DNA of 64,000 nt. Source: Cannabis sativa (taxonomy: Eukaryota; Streptophyta; Magnoliopsida; Rosales; Cannabaceae). Shown piece after piece: positions 1 to 11,574 of this stretch. The stretch spans positions 76,590,600 to 76,654,599 of the forward strand of contig NC_083602.1 of the NCBI RefSeq assembly GCF_029168945.1, given 5' to 3'. Numbering within the stretch: position 1 is the stretch's first letter; every line of letters begins with the position of its first letter. A model generated the notes under the pieces. That model searched no databases, was not told the origin of the DNA, and saw nothing but the letters and a program-made list of their open reading frames with translations. The position numbers and the translations under genes were made by a program.

Positions 1-344
1 AATTAAAAAAAATATTAACCAAAAAAGATTGTTGATCAGTGCAAAAAAAAAAAAAGTTCAAAATATTTGTATCACAGTTGTCTAATAGTTGTGCTACTAA
101 AATACTATTATATAAATAAACATGGCTTAGAGTTGGCAATACACGACTCAAACAGGGAAAACTCAATTTGGTAAGTTTGCCTAGCAACGTATATACTTGT
201 TGCATTACAGTTGTATTTAGGTTTTTTCATAGTTGACTTACCTTAAATGAATTTTCAAATTCTTAGGAACATGACGCAATTCCATTTCTCATGTTTTACA
301 ATGGGTATTTTGATCAATGATTGAATTATGTAAATTATTTAGCC
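1..344. other. AT-rich sequence, nothing recognised
   Basis: No long reading frame, terminal repeat or RNA gene is visible. A possible intron-like stretch (gtaag near 170, ttag near 269) precedes the coding remnant at 366, but I cannot support an exon model. Confidence 0.3.
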
Positions 345-365
345 AATGGCCAATTCATTTCAATG

Positions 366-872
366 GGTTGCAAATATGAAGAACTAGTACGCAACTTGAA
401 ACAAGAGGTGGAATGCAACCAAGAAAACACTCAAGTGCAACTCAAATACCAACTGAAAGAAGGATACCAACCGTTTGAGGATAAAGAATGATTCGAGCCT
501 GTTCTTCTCCAAACAACTAAAACTGAAAGAATCTATCTTCACAAAGTATCCATTGTGAGTGAACGTAGTCAGCAACGCACCAAAAACAACAATTCATCAT
601 TCTTTGAAATGAGCAACTCATTAGTCACACAAACAAATACAACATCAACAATGGTAGACAATACACCACAAACAGAAGAACAAACTACTCAACAACAAAC
701 AATGCAAGACACAATGTTAGAAGATGGTGAAACAATACTTGGCTTCATTGACTATGCAAAACTTGTGGCTGAGGAAATGGTTGCGCAACTAGAAAATAAC
801 AAGACTAGAGAGTCAGAAATCACTAATTATGACAAACTACTAATCACAGACCCTCAACTAGATTGCTATTAA
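366..872 (+). pseudogene. Degenerate coding remnant, Gln/Thr/Asn-rich, unknown family
   Basis: One frame stays open from 366 to the TAA ending at 872, apart from a single TGA at 489-491, so about 168 codons read almost continuously. The first part is charged and looks helical (Glu/Lys/Gln-rich). The middle is a low-complexity Thr/Gln/Asn stretch, and the end is acidic (ETILGFIDYAKLVAEE). The part after the stop has no ATG at its start; its first codon is GTG at 555, which is not a plant start. Composition and context recall the C-terminal tail of a plant DNA-transposon protein or the last exon of one, but no diagnostic motif is visible and I cannot assign a family. It lies directly upstream of an AT-rich hairpin at 898-960. 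Confidence 0.3.
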
Positions 873-897
873 TTTTCGCTACTAGAATTATTTTTTA

Positions 898-960
898 ATA
901 TTTAGTTTCTATTTTATTATATATATAGTCAATATATATAATAAAATAGAAACTAAATAT
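898..960. repeat. 63-bp near-perfect inverted repeat (AT-rich hairpin)
   Basis: Position 898 pairs with 960 and so on inward to the centre at 929. The 31-bp arms have one mismatch (927/931). The arms contain TTTAGTTTCTATTTTA and its complement. It begins 26 bp after the stop codon of the remnant at 366-872. Confidence 0.8.
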
Positions 961-1178
961 CATCTTAAATAAATTATATACTTTATACAACGAAAAATAT
1001 ATACCATATAATAAAAAATATATACCCACAATAATTAAAAATAAAATAAAATAATATTATTAAAAAAAATATACATATACCATACTAATAAAATTATATA
1101 CCACTACTAAAATAATTATACCACACCTACAAAATTATATATCACCTTTATATATAAAATAAAATAAAAACTTATTAA
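961..1178. repeat. AT-rich degenerate short tandem sequence
   Basis: Irregular repetition of TATATACCA-like and AAAATTATATACC-like units. No coding potential. It ends at the left edge of the LTR at 1179. Confidence 0.4.
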
Positions 1179-2059
1179 TGCAAAAATTTGGACACATAAT
1201 TTTGGCCAACACTCCCTCGCTAGATTGGCGAGAGGAGATATAAGTTAAGTAAAGTAATGAGAGATACAAGAAATTTATAGTAGTTCACTCCCCATGTTGT
1301 GACGATAATAAAACTACGTCTACTTTGAGTTTTTATTTCTCATGAGATTACAAGAATACTGGATAAGGCAGTACCTCTAATTTTTAGAGTGAGAGAAAGT
1401 AAAGAGAGATGCTCTAACCTTATGGGGACTTAGAAGAATGTGAAAAATGAGCTAGATAAGTTCTCTTTTTATAGGGAAGGAAGTCTTATTAAAATATTAA
1501 TAAAATAATAAAAAATATGACAAATTCACATTGGGTTGATCTTGGTCATTGATAATGATCTAATTGTGAAAATTGACTCTTGATGAAAATTTCAATTTTT
1601 AGAGTTTGAATCTCGTCTGTTAGATCATTTTTGGGCAAGTTGTGGAAAAAATTGCAACTATCTTGAGCACGAACTTTGGACTTGAAATCTTCATAACTGC
1701 GATATGGGTGTGAGACATGACTTGATAAATATTTGAAATATCTTTGAACACAAGTTGAATTATGTAAATTAGATCAATATTGAGGGAGTTATGGTCGTTT
1801 TACTAAAGGTTGTTCAACACCCAGCGATCAGGTTGACATCCAATGCCCAAGTTGACATTCTGGCGTCAACTTGGATGTTGGGTAGATGGAAACATGTCTC
1901 AGACTTGTATATTTTGATGTCTAAGTAAAATGTTCACATCACCTAGTTAGATTATTTTCTCTAGTGAAATTGTTCATCAGTTCTCTGAGATGTCATTTTT
2001 TTGGTGAAATTGGGTAGACTCGAAACTCCCTAATATCAAAGTGTGAATTTGACCTATCA
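1179..2059 (-). mobile_element. LTR of a gypsy element, family C (solo or 3' LTR)
   Basis: Starts TGCAAAAA and ends CTATCA in window orientation. It aligns along its length with the LTR at 30926-31795, at roughly 75-80 percent by eye. Shared landmarks are the GCTCTAACCTTRTRGGGACTT block and a TATA box (sense CTATAAAAAGAG, near 1468-1480). No primer-binding site follows it on the left and no target duplication is seen (ATTAA left, CGATT right). It could be a solo LTR, or a 3' LTR joined by deletion to the gag fragment on its right. Confidence 0.6.
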
Positions 2060-2235
2060 CGATTCATTATAGTAATCCCGAATTAGCAGGATTAGGGTTT
2101 CATTATCGGTTGTCGTAGCATGCCTAATTGTTAGGGCATTACAGTTGGGATACTGTGAATTTTGGGCAAAAGTACCGGTTGTTGTGGTGTGCTGTTGATT
2201 CTTCTTTTTTCCGATGGTATCCACACGTCGTACTG
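2060..2235 (-). pseudogene. gag fragment of element B (distal part)
   Basis: On the minus strand the frame opens through the junction at 2235 and encodes a Lys-rich segment (RRVDTIGKKKN) continuing the gag at 20367-22641. The same kind of segment occurs in the homologous gag of element C (DFIKLERAISRAKNLKNKKKK, 26648-26854). The two halves of B gag are separated by chromovirus T, whose TACTG target duplication is 2231-2235 and 20367-20371. No pol follows, so B is truncated at 2059/2060. Confidence 0.6.
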
Positions 2236-2322
2236 TGTAACGCCCTGTCCAAGAGGGACGCCACATGTGTGCAATTTAATAAACTTCTCTGATTTATATA
2301 ATATATATTTATACTGAAAAGT

Positions 2323-4219
2323 TATTGGAAATTATTTTACCAGGATCTTAGATCTACTCACAAGTATGTTGATTAACACCCTAAATATGAACTTTCTAAA
2401 ACGATGAAATAAACACATATAAAGTTTAAGAAACCTTACATTGGGTGCAGCGGAATATAATGACTCCTTCCGTTCAGATATCTAGCCCTTGATTCCTTTC
2501 TGTAGCAGAGCATTATCAATATCTGAACCTGGATCTCTTTCTCTGAATCTTTGATGCTGAAACCTCATTCTTGCTGAAAGTCTTTCTTCACGATCTTCCT
2601 CACTATGATTGAGGTATCACTTGCTGTGTGTGGGCACTACTCTTACACTAAGAATTTCGAAATCTCAATGAGGAAGAGAGAGAGAGTGGGTTCAGCCAAA
2701 GATAGGGAGATAGAAGGCTCAGTTTTTTCTGAATGAAAAAGTAGAAAATTTAAGTGTAAATTTCCTGAAGCCTTCACTATCTATTTATAGCATTCCACTA
2801 GGGTTAGGTTTGAATTATTTGGCATTAAAATAATGAAAATATCAGTTTAAATTGCCTATAAAAGTGGCTGGCCATGCTTAGTGGATTTGGGCCTCACTTT
2901 TTGCAATTTTGCAGTTTTATCTTTTCTGCATCTGATTTTCTCAAAAATGCCAATTTTCTAATTCAACCATTTAAATGCTAATTCTAACTAATTAATAACT
3001 ATAAATAATTATTAAATAATATTGTCATTTATCATATTTATTAATAGAACCATACAAAGTATCATAATTAACAAATATGCCCCTATAAACTCTTTCTTTA
3101 CAATTTTGCCCTTACTTAGTGAAAATTTCACAAATAGACATAGTCTAATTTGAGAATTATAATTGATTAATCAAAACCAATTACATGAGTCTTACAAGCA
3201 ATATTATCTCAACTAGTGCGGGGACCATGGGTCTATATAACCGAGCTTCCAATAAGTAGATCAAGAATTTAGCACTAAAATTCACTAACTTATTAATTCT
3301 TCGTTGAAACCACGCATAGAACTTAGAATTGCACTCTCAGTTATATAGAATGCTCTATATGTTCCACCATATAGACACATCATTAGTTATCCATTGTTAT
3401 AATCCTAATTTGATCACTGATCCTCTATATGAATGATCTACACTGTAAAGGGATTAAATTACCGTTACACCCTACAATGTATTTATTCCTTAAAACACTT
3501 GACCCCGTATAAATGATATTTCAGCTTATGTGAAATGAGTACTCCGCCATTTATGTTCGTTTGGTCAAGCTCGAAGGAGATCATCCTTTGCTTACTATTC
3601 GCCAGATAGAAGCTATAGATTCCATGTTTATGATAGCGCTCCCACTCAATTGCACTATCGTGTTCCCAAAATGTACGTATCACCCTGACCTAAAAGTAGG
3701 CTTAACTAACAAATCAAAGAACACGAATAGCCTCTCGAGATTGAGCCTAATCATATCAGGATTAAGATCATTTGATCTAGGATGAACTAGGCGATATTCA
3801 CTTGAATAGATATTACGGTAAGTTTAATAAATCTAAGTCAAAGTTCAATATCGGTCCCTTCCGATGCATACTCCATGCATCCAACCTGAGCTTTACTTTA
3901 ACCAATGCTCTGGAAAGAACATAGCACTTCTCCAAATGCAAGTAAACTCTGTTGTAGATTATCATATCAGTAAAACCCTATGTCTGATAAATCTAGGAAA
4001 CTTTATTCACATAGTCATGTTTACTTTCTAATGTGATGACAACACAATAAACAGGATCAAGTATGTGAAAAGGGTTTAAGATGAATTCATACATTATGTA
4101 CATATAATCATGAAATAAATCATGTGAACCATGCAACATTAAATGTTATTTCTGATCTATATTAATAAGTAAATCTGATTATATTGAAATGAGTTTTATT
4201 TAGGGCATAAAACCCAACA
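2323..4219 (-). mobile_element. Solo LTR G1 (copia-like family G)
   Basis: On the minus strand it begins TGTTGGGTTTTATGCCC and ends TTTCCAATA. It is flanked by AAAGT on both sides (2318-2322 and 4220-4224), and the interrupted LTR continues on either side exactly as in the copy at 18360. Its length is 1897 bp, the same as LTR G6 (56679-58575), its closest relative here. The sense TATA box is at 2781-2790. It lacks internal sequence, so it arose by LTR-LTR recombination. Confidence 0.92.
2472..2528 (-). promoter_or_regulatory. 57-nt conserved stem-loop of LTR G1
   Basis: In sense orientation the 10-bp arms are GTTCAGATAT and ATATCTGAAC, separated by 37 nt. This is the A-T version of a pair that is C-G in G3, G4 and G5. 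It lies 149 nt before the LTR end. Confidence 0.75.
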
Positions 4220-4502
4220 AAAGTGTGGGTAATTAAATTTTGATAATTAAAATTCAACTTTTAAAACTGTTTAACAAAAGATAAGTGATATAGACTACGG
4301 GGTCCCCCTGTTTTCAAAATATTTACAATCTGGTTTCAAAGTATTTTACATCATAAACTTTACATTTCCAAAATACAATCAAAATAGAGCATCCTGTTTA
4401 CTGGGTCGTGCCACTGCGGCTGGTATGTACATTGCTGCTGCGACCACAAACTCATGGTTGCTCAACCTTTGCCTTCCCTTTACCTGCACCATAAAGCACC
4501 CG

Positions 4503-4519
4503 TGAGTCACAGAGACTCA
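4503..4519 (-). promoter_or_regulatory. TGAGTC/GACTCA hairpin in LTR T
   Basis: Six-bp arms around a 5-nt loop. The same hairpin is at 17184-17200, 18724-18740 (one G.U), 23263-23278, 28641-28657 and 41446-41461. TGAGTCA also resembles a GCN4/bZIP site, so a DNA-binding role is an alternative to an RNA hairpin. Confidence 0.55.
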
Positions 4520-4691
4520 GCAAGAAAAGTGACCATAACAATATCTGAAAGAAAATTATTATCAATTTAATCTCATGTCATCATGTTTACTCATTACACA
4601 ATATAATAAAGCATTCCTTTAACCATTACACATTCTTGGTACTTAATAAAGTACCCCTTTACCACTCGTCACCCACGAGCTGAATATGTCA

Positions 4692-4799
4692 TTATCGTTG
4701 CCCGATAAAGCAAACGATAAGGAAGAAACCTAACCGCGGTTTCAAGAGTAATTACTTGTAACGGTAATAACCGTTTCCAACCCTAGGTCATAACCTAGG
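4692..4799 (-). promoter_or_regulatory. Train of four short hairpins in LTR T
   Basis: In order: TTATCGTT/AACGATAA (4692-4699 with 4713-4720), the palindrome AGTAATTACT (4747-4756), AACGGT-AATA-ACCGTT (4760-4775) and CCTAGGT-CATA-ACCTAGG (4782-4799). All recur in LTR copies 15537-17561 and 18360-20366. Confidence 0.6.
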
Positions 4800-5157
4800 C
4801 TTAATAAATATTTAATCAAAGTCTTGATAATAATCAAGGCCATTTCCATTCAACCATTAATCTTTAACCACATACGGTGCTTACCACTTTTCTTACCTTA
4901 GTTCAGAAGTCAAGAGTACGGGCCGACCTGAGTGGAAAACAAGCTAGGCAATCCCGGTCCTATGTCACGACAATGAAAACTCAAATGAATACCTTAACTT
5001 GATGTTTTCCGGATTAAAACCCTAATTTAAAACCGATTAGACTTAGCCTTAACCAACTTTAAAATAACTCAAATAACTCAAAAACATTCAAAGGCAGGTA
5101 CTAGGTTCAACCCCGAGTCAAAATAGGGTTCGGAGAAAACCCGAGAAATTTTCCCCT

Positions 5158-5190
5158 GCTGTAACCGGTCGACCGGTTGCTGTCAGACAA
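5158..5190. repeat. Hypervariable palindromic island in 3' LTR of T
   Basis: 33 bp between conserved flanks (TTTTCCCCT on the left, GAAAATTCTG on the right). It contains the perfect 16-bp palindrome AACCGGTCGACCGGTT at 5163-5178. The 5' LTR of the same insertion has 64 unrelated bp here (19379-19442). Confidence 0.8.
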
Positions 5191-5723
5191 GAAAATTCTG
5201 GGTTTTCTTCCCCAGCTCGAACCAAAACCATTACAGACCTAAATTGCATTTCCAGAACAATTCAATATACCAAGTACAACATATCCAACACATCATTTAA
5301 TCACAATTTACAATTTAACTCAAAATGACCATTTCACATGAAAATTTGCACTAAACATCACTTTCAACACCAATTCAATTAAACAGCCCCTAACTTCACT
5401 CAAATTTCATTCAAACAAGTTCCATTTCAACCCTAAGAACTAACCTTAACCTCAGTTTATACCCCAGCTCAAAATTCATTGAAACCTTCACCAAAACCTA
5501 AACTAAACTCAAGAAAACAAATCAAGAGAAGAGTAGGAAGATCATACCTCCACTTTGCTAGCTTCTAGGGTTAAGATTAGCTCAAGAATTTGATGAAATG
5601 AAGTGAATTCTCCCTGGTTCCCAGCTGCTTCTAAGGGTCGGCAAGAGGAGAAGAAGAGGAAGGCTTGAGTGATGTAATTTTTTTTGGTTTTCTTGCCTTG
5701 GAAGGAAACCTCCTTAAATAGGG

Positions 5724-5904
<181 letters not shown>

Positions 5905-6288
5905 TTTTAAAAGTTGGCAGCCCAAAACATCAAGAGAAAAGAAATTAACTTACCAAAAGACTAATCTACGCCCCCCCCCTTCCAATTTTTTTTTTAAAAA
6001 AACTCTAGAGGCATTTTGGTAATTTCGCTAATCCACCAACCCGACATTCTAATAAAATTCTAACTTAATCCGAGATAATCTCAAAATAATTTTTTCATTA
6101 ACGTCGTGACATTACTAACCACATCGCTAAATTCTCACAATTGCCGGGCCCAAAAATAACGTATTTCATTGAATAATTTCTCAACAATTTACCTAAGTAG
6201 GATCATAATCTTACTTCGTTTCCAAAGTAATTACATATTTAATAAAATATGTCTATTTAAATATTATTTATTTTTCTGGGATATTACA

Positions 6289-6306
6289 ACTATCCCCCAC
6301 TTATAG
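6289..6306 (-). promoter_or_regulatory. Polypurine tract of T
   Basis: In sense, AAGTGGGGGATAGT lies directly before the 3' LTR start. It is the expected primer for plus-strand DNA synthesis. Confidence 0.75.
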
Positions 6307-6324
6307 GAATGTTGTCCTCAAAAT

Positions 6325-6675
6325 TTACCTAAAAAGCCCAGGATACAACTCCCACATCAGCGACTCTAACTCCCAAGTCGCTTCTTCAACTTTGCTGTTC
6401 CGCCACAACACTTTAACTAGCGGAATAGTCTTGTTCCGCAGCACCTTTTCTTTCCTGTCTAAGATCTGTACTGGTTGTTCTTCATATGACAGGTCGGTTT
6501 GAAGCTCAATGTCTTCATAACTTAAGACATGAGTTGAATCTGATACATATTTTCGAAGCATCGAGACATGAAACATGTTATGAACCCCAGATAAAGCAGG
6601 AGGTAGAGCCAATCGATAAGCTACCTGACCTACTTTCTCAAGAATCTCAAATGGACCAATAAATATGGGACTCAA
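6325..6675 (-). pseudogene. Integrase C-terminus with chromodomain-like tail (element T)
   Basis: 116 codons. The N-terminal half (residues 1-45: GPFEILEKVGQVAYRLALPP, then HNMFHVSMLRKYV) is the GPF/Y segment after the integrase core of chromoviruses. The C-terminal half (VKVLWRN, EATWELES, final LYPGLF) matches the Tekay/Del chromodomain-like tail, which in chromoviruses is thought to steer insertion to modified chromatin. It continues the integrase frame at 6697-7971 but is separated from it by an in-frame stop near 6696. It ends 37 bp before the 3' LTR, as normal for the lineage. A single stop makes this a broken end of the polyprotein. Confidence 0.85.
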
Positions 6676-6696
6676 CTTTCCTTTCTTCCCAAGCCT

Positions 6697-7971
6697 TCAA
6701 ATTCCTTTCATTGGGGATACCTGAAGGAAAACAAAATCCCCAACCTGGAATTCAACATCTCTACGCTTTGGATCTGCGCAGCTTTTCTGTCTATTTTGGG
6801 AAGCAAGCATACGAGCTCGAATCTTTTCAATAGCCTCACTCGTTCTTTGGACAGCTTCAGGTCCAAGGTACCTACGTTCACCAGCCTCATCCCAGTGAAT
6901 AGGTGATCGACATTTCCTTCCATAAAGCATCTCATACGGAGCCATGCCAATGTTACTCTGATAACTATTGTTATAGGAAAACTCAATCAGAGGCAGGTAC
7001 TTGTTCCAAGAACCTTCAAAATCCATTACACATGCCCTCAACATATCCTCAAGTATCTGGATAGTCCTTTCAGATTGACCATCGGTTTGAGGATGAAAAG
7101 TTGTACTGAATTTCAACTTAGTACCCATTGCTTGCTGTAAACTTTCCCAGAATTTGGATGTAAATTTTGGATCTCTATCTGAAACTATCGACTTTGGGGC
7201 ACCGTGAAGTCGAACTATCTCCTTGATATACAAATCAGCATATTGATCCACTGTGTACGTTGTCTTCACTGGGAGAAAGTGTGCAGACTTTGTATATCGA
7301 TCCACTATCACCCAAATAGAGTCATAATACCCTATTGTCCTGGGTAACCCAACTACAAAATCCATGGTGATGTGCTCCCATTTCCATTCAGGAATCTTTA
7401 GAGGTTGAAGCAACCCTGCTGGCCTCTGGTGTTCTGCTTTAATTTGTTGATAGGTTAAACAACTTGACACATATTCAACAATATCCCTCTTCATACCCGG
7501 CCACCAGTATAAAGCTTTCACATCATGATACATCTTGGTTGTTTCCGGGTGTAAGGAGTACGGTGTAGTATGAGATTCATCAAGAATCTCCTGTCTGATT
7601 TCTTTGTCATTCGACACACAGATTTTGTTCTTGTATCGCAACAACCCATCAAATAAACACGAAAAGTCTCTTGCCAATCCGGCCTCTAACTTCTCTTTAT
7701 GCCTCTGTAACTCAAGATCACTTTGTTGAGCTATTCTAATTCTTTCCAATAGATTAGACTGTAGGGTAATGTTAGCAAGTTTTCCAATTACAAATTCAAT
7801 TCCCGCTCTCGTCATATCCTCAGCCAGCTCTGCTGAAATTTCTTTTAGTTCACAAACTTGCCCTGGTCCTTTTCGACTTAGAGCATCTGTTACCACATTT
7901 GCTTTACCAGGGTGGTAGAGAATCTCACAGTCATAATCCTTGACCATTTCTAACCATCGTCGTTGCCTCAT
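6697..7971 (-). pseudogene. RNase H end plus integrase (element T pol)
   Basis: 424 codons. Residues 1-33 are the end of RNase H and its linker (ILYHPGKANVVTDALSRK). Residues about 134-174 form the HHCC zinc finger: His134, His141 and Cys171 are present, but the fourth ligand is Tyr174 (CLTYQ) instead of Cys. The catalytic core keeps Asp204 (TMDFV), Asp265 (SDRDPKF) and Glu301 (DGQSERT) with the standard 35-residue D-to-E spacing. It is separated from the upstream RT frame by a stop near 8107 and a frameshift between about 8000 and 8060. The catalytic triad is intact, but the zinc-finger change and the breaks argue against function. Confidence 0.9.
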
Positions 7972-8110
7972 ATTTAAATCCTTCTGAGTGAAAAGTATTT
8001 AAGGCTTTTGTGATCTGTATAAATTTCACACTTCTAACCATACAGATAGTAATGCCAAACTTTAGTGCAAAGACAACTGCTGCCAATTCAATATCATGGG
8101 TAGGATACCG

Positions 8111-9181
8111 CTATTCATACTCCTTCAATTGCCTGGATGCATACGCAATCACTTTCCCTGACTGCATAAGAACACAACCTAACCCTTGTTTGGATGCATC
8201 ACAATAAATCACAAACTTTTCATCACTTTTTGGTAAGGTTAGCACAGGAGCGGTAATCAACCTTTGCTTCAATTCCTGGAAACTACCTTCACACTTGTCA
8301 GTCCAAACAAACTTACAATTCTTTCGGGTCAATTCAGTTAAGGGCGTAGAAATCTTTGCAAAGCCCTCAACAAATCTTCCATAATACCCTGCTAACCCCA
8401 GGAAACTTCTAACTTCGATTGTTGACTTAGGTCGAGGCCAGTCACGTACTGCTTCGATCTTTACTGGGTCCACTAAAATACCATCTTTACTCACTACATG
8501 CCCCAAGAAACTCACCTGAGGTAACCAAAATTCACATTTCTTAAACTTGGCATACAACTTATGCTCCCTGAGACGTTGTAATACCATTCGAAGATGTCTT
8601 TCGTGAGTCTCTTCTGAGTCTGAATAAATTAGAATGTCATCAATAAAGACAATAACAAAATCATCCAGAAAGTCTTTGAACACCCGATTCATCAGATCTA
8701 TAAATGCTGTCGGGGCATTTGTTAATCTGAAGGACATTACCAGGAATTCATAATGACCATACCGGGTCCAGAAAGCTGTCTTGGGAGTATCCTCCTCCCA
8801 AATCCTCAGTTGATGATAACCAGACCAGAGATCAATCTTGGAAAAGAGAGTCTTTCCCTGCAGCTGATCAAATAAATCATCTATTCTTGGTAGAGGGTAC
8901 TTGTTCTTCACTGTCAACTTGTTTAACTCCCGGTAATCAATGCACATTCGTAAAGTTCCATCTTTCTTTTTCACGAACAAAACTGGTGCACTCCAAGGTG
9001 AAGTACTAGGTCTAGTAAATTTTAAATCCATCATCCCCTGTAATTGAACTTTTAACTCTTTCAGCTCCGCAGGTGCCATCCTGTAGGGAGCTTTCGATAC
9101 AGGTTCAGCTCCTGGTATTAGATCAATCTCAAAATCAATTTCACGTTTTGGTGGCAACCCCGGTAACTCTTCGGGGAACAC
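8111..9181 (-). pseudogene. Reverse transcriptase and RNase H (element T pol)
   Basis: 356 codons. The RT palm motifs are clear: [17 protein letters not shown] near residue 71, [13 protein letters not shown] near 113, and the catalytic box FIDDILIYS at 179-187. The connection ([10 protein letters not shown], about 226) and the start of RNase H (FVIYCDAS, 323-330, with its catalytic Asp) follow. The frame ends at a TAG directly after the RNase H beta-hairpin (RQLKEYE). Order and motifs are those of Ty3/gypsy pol. Upstream it joins the protease frame through a short gap at 9181-9193. Confidence 0.92.
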
Positions 9182-9192
9182 ATCAGAAATTC

Positions 9193-9970
9193 TCAGACCG
9201 CTGGGACATGCTCCGGTCCCGCTAAAGATTCCCTATTAATATCCACCATATTTGCTAAGAAACCAATGCACCCCTCACACAACAAATCCCTTGTTTTAAG
9301 TGCTGAAATTAAGGGAATCCGAGATCCCTGCATCTTACCCACAAATACAAAGGGGTCCTCGCCATCAAGCTGAAAAGTTACCATTTTTCTCTTGCAATCA
9401 ATAGTGGCGTTGTATTTAGCAAGCCAATCCATCCCCAAAATAACATCAAAATCCTCCAGATTCAATTCTATCATATCAACTAACAACTCTCTCCCTTCCA
9501 CAAATACTGGAAGGGATCGAACCCACCTGCTGGAGATAACCAACTCCCCAGTAGGCAGCAAGGTTCCGAAACCTTTAGAAAGCACATCACTAGGTCTATT
9601 CAACTTCCCAATTATTCTACTTGAAATATAAGAATGTGTCGCACCAGAAATAATTAGAACAGTCAATAAAGTACCAGCAACAGAAAGCTGACCTGTCACA
9701 GTGGAAGGACCAGCATCAGCCTCAGCTTGGGTCAGGGCAAACACTCGAGCAGGAGTAGGTGTATCATCCTTCTTTTGCTCTAATCGTAGCAGCTGTGGAC
9801 AATTTCTCTTCATGTGACCTACCATTCCACAATGGAAACAAGCCCTGGCCTGACACTCGCCCAGGTGGTGCCTTTTGCATTTCGGACATTCGGGAAAAGT
9901 CCGCTAGTTTTCATTTCCACCACGACGGAAACCTTGGTTACCCTGGAATCTTTTGTTTGGGCATGCCGCT
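9193..9970 (-). pseudogene. gag zinc knuckle and aspartic protease (element T)
   Basis: Reading right to left from the N insertion, a Gly/Arg-rich stretch is followed by CPKC-type residues and a CCHC knuckle (CFHCGMVGHMKRNC, about 9799-9840) typical of nucleocapsid. The protease follows. Its flap and hydrophobic-hydrophobic-Gly box (DVILGMDWL) are present, but the catalytic triplet is ISG (LIISGATHS, near 9640) where the family has DSG, so the active-site Asp is gone. There is also a stop just upstream of the knuckle (near 9903). The 5' part of gag lies beyond N at 15216-15536. Confidence 0.85.
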
Positions 9971-11374
9971 TGTTAGGTTATTTTTAGTATTAATTTTAGA
10001 TTAAGTTTAGTATATTTTTAATTTAGTTTTAATCGTGTTTGGAGCATTTTTACGCTTGTTATCTTTTATTTTTGCAGATTTAAAATAGAAGAAGATTATA
10101 AAATATCAGAGAAAAAGATGGGAAAAAAAGATATAAATATCTCACAAAAAGATGATATTTAAAATAGAGAAAACTGTGTAAGAAAATAAAGCTGAAACTT
10201 CAAGCCTGAATTCGACTGTCTTTTGATTGGATTTTGGGAAAAGTCAAAAATAAAAGTTCTAGATCTCTCTTTTATCTTTCCGGAACATCTCAAATCGTCC
10301 AATTCCGAGCAATATTAAGAGAGTTATGGCCAAAATACTATCAGTCGACGCAGCAGAAAAATCACTTCCAACACGGGCCGCGGCATGGCTTTAGCATGCC
10401 GCAGCCCGCCTCCCTAAACAGCACAAAAATCGTATTTTTCTCTCACGTGGGTGTTGGGGGTTTCCTAGTTCGAATAGGCATTAAACATGTGCGTTTTTCC
10501 ATCTTTTTAGGCCCTGAATGCCTATATAAAGAGCAGAAGAGAGTTGATTTCATCAAGCAATTTCAGAGAGAAAAAAAGAGAGAATTCAGATAAAGAGTAG
10601 AGAGATCAACTGCAATATTGGAGACATACTGCTTAGGGTTTTCAACATTCTTCTTTTCTTCTCTTCTCTATTTTCATCTCTTTTCTTTAAGTTAATATGT
10701 GTAATTGTGCTTTAATGAACATGTGTAGCTAAACACTTTAATTAGGGTTAGATGAATATTGTTTAACATTGTTTATGGTTTTAATATGATTAATTTTCCC
10801 CCTAATTTCTATGTATTCTATTTTATTTGTGCTTAATTACTTTTAATTGCCTGATCACCAATTAACTGTTTATGATTTTGATGCGAGATCTGAGAAGTGA
10901 GTGTCAAATATGCTATAGTAGAATAGAACTGAATTTCGATATAGGACGAGAGTACCTATATGGTGTAGATAGCTTATAGAGTTTCTGTGTTTAATGCCTG
11001 TTGCATGTTAAATTTATCACGAGAGTAGAAAGTTTACATGTAATTGAGGTTTATATATCTGAGAAGACTATAAATTACCTTAGTAAACCTGCTATTGCAT
11101 AGGAATTAATATTAGGAAAATAATCATATTAAGCCATATTCAATAAAAACAATTGAAATCGACACCCTAGTTTTTATTAACTTTCAATTTTCTTTAATAA
11201 TTGTTTCTTACTAGTTTCTTATTCTTAATTCTTTCTTTATTTTTATTTAACCAAATAGAAGTAAAAGTTTAATTTTAACGTACTTAACTACACTCCCTGT
11301 GGGATCGACCTCACTCCTCGTGAGTCTACTACTTGAAACGATACGTACACTTGCGTGTGCTAAATATCGCAACA
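9971..11374 (+). mobile_element. 5' LTR of element N
   Basis: 1404 bp. The TATA box TATATAAA is at 10523-10530. It contains the GC-rich segment GGGCCGCGGCATGGC around 10375-10390, followed by its near-inverted copy (GCATGCCGCAGCCC, 10396-10409). Confidence 0.93.
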
Positions 11375-11380
11375 AGTTTT

Positions 11381-11397
11381 TGGCACCGTTGTCGGGG
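11381..11397 (+). promoter_or_regulatory. Primer-binding site of element N
   Basis: TGGCACCGTTGTCGGGG, six bases after the LTR end. This TGGCRCCGTTGYCGGGG type is the usual site of Athila/Tat-group plant gypsy elements. Confidence 0.85.
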
Positions 11398-11574
11398 AGT
11401 GATAGTTAATATTATTAGAAAATTAAATTTTGTTCTAATTTGGTTTTTCTTTTTAGTTTTAGTATTAATTTTGTTGTTTCAAATTTTTATCTTTTTAGTA
11501 CTAATTTAGTTTTATTTTTTTTTTTAATTTTACTAATGTTTTATTGATGAGTTTGACCTGCAAGGTAAAGCCAG

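Noticed and set aside
3483..3683. 66-codon frame conserved in LTRs G1 and G6 (also 57216-57416)
   Set aside because: It has no ATG (first codon is GTG), lies inside an LTR, and is broken in G2 to G5. Similarity reflects LTR relatedness.
6708..6986. 92-codon frame overlapping integrase
   Set aside because: Out-of-frame shadow of the integrase reading frame.
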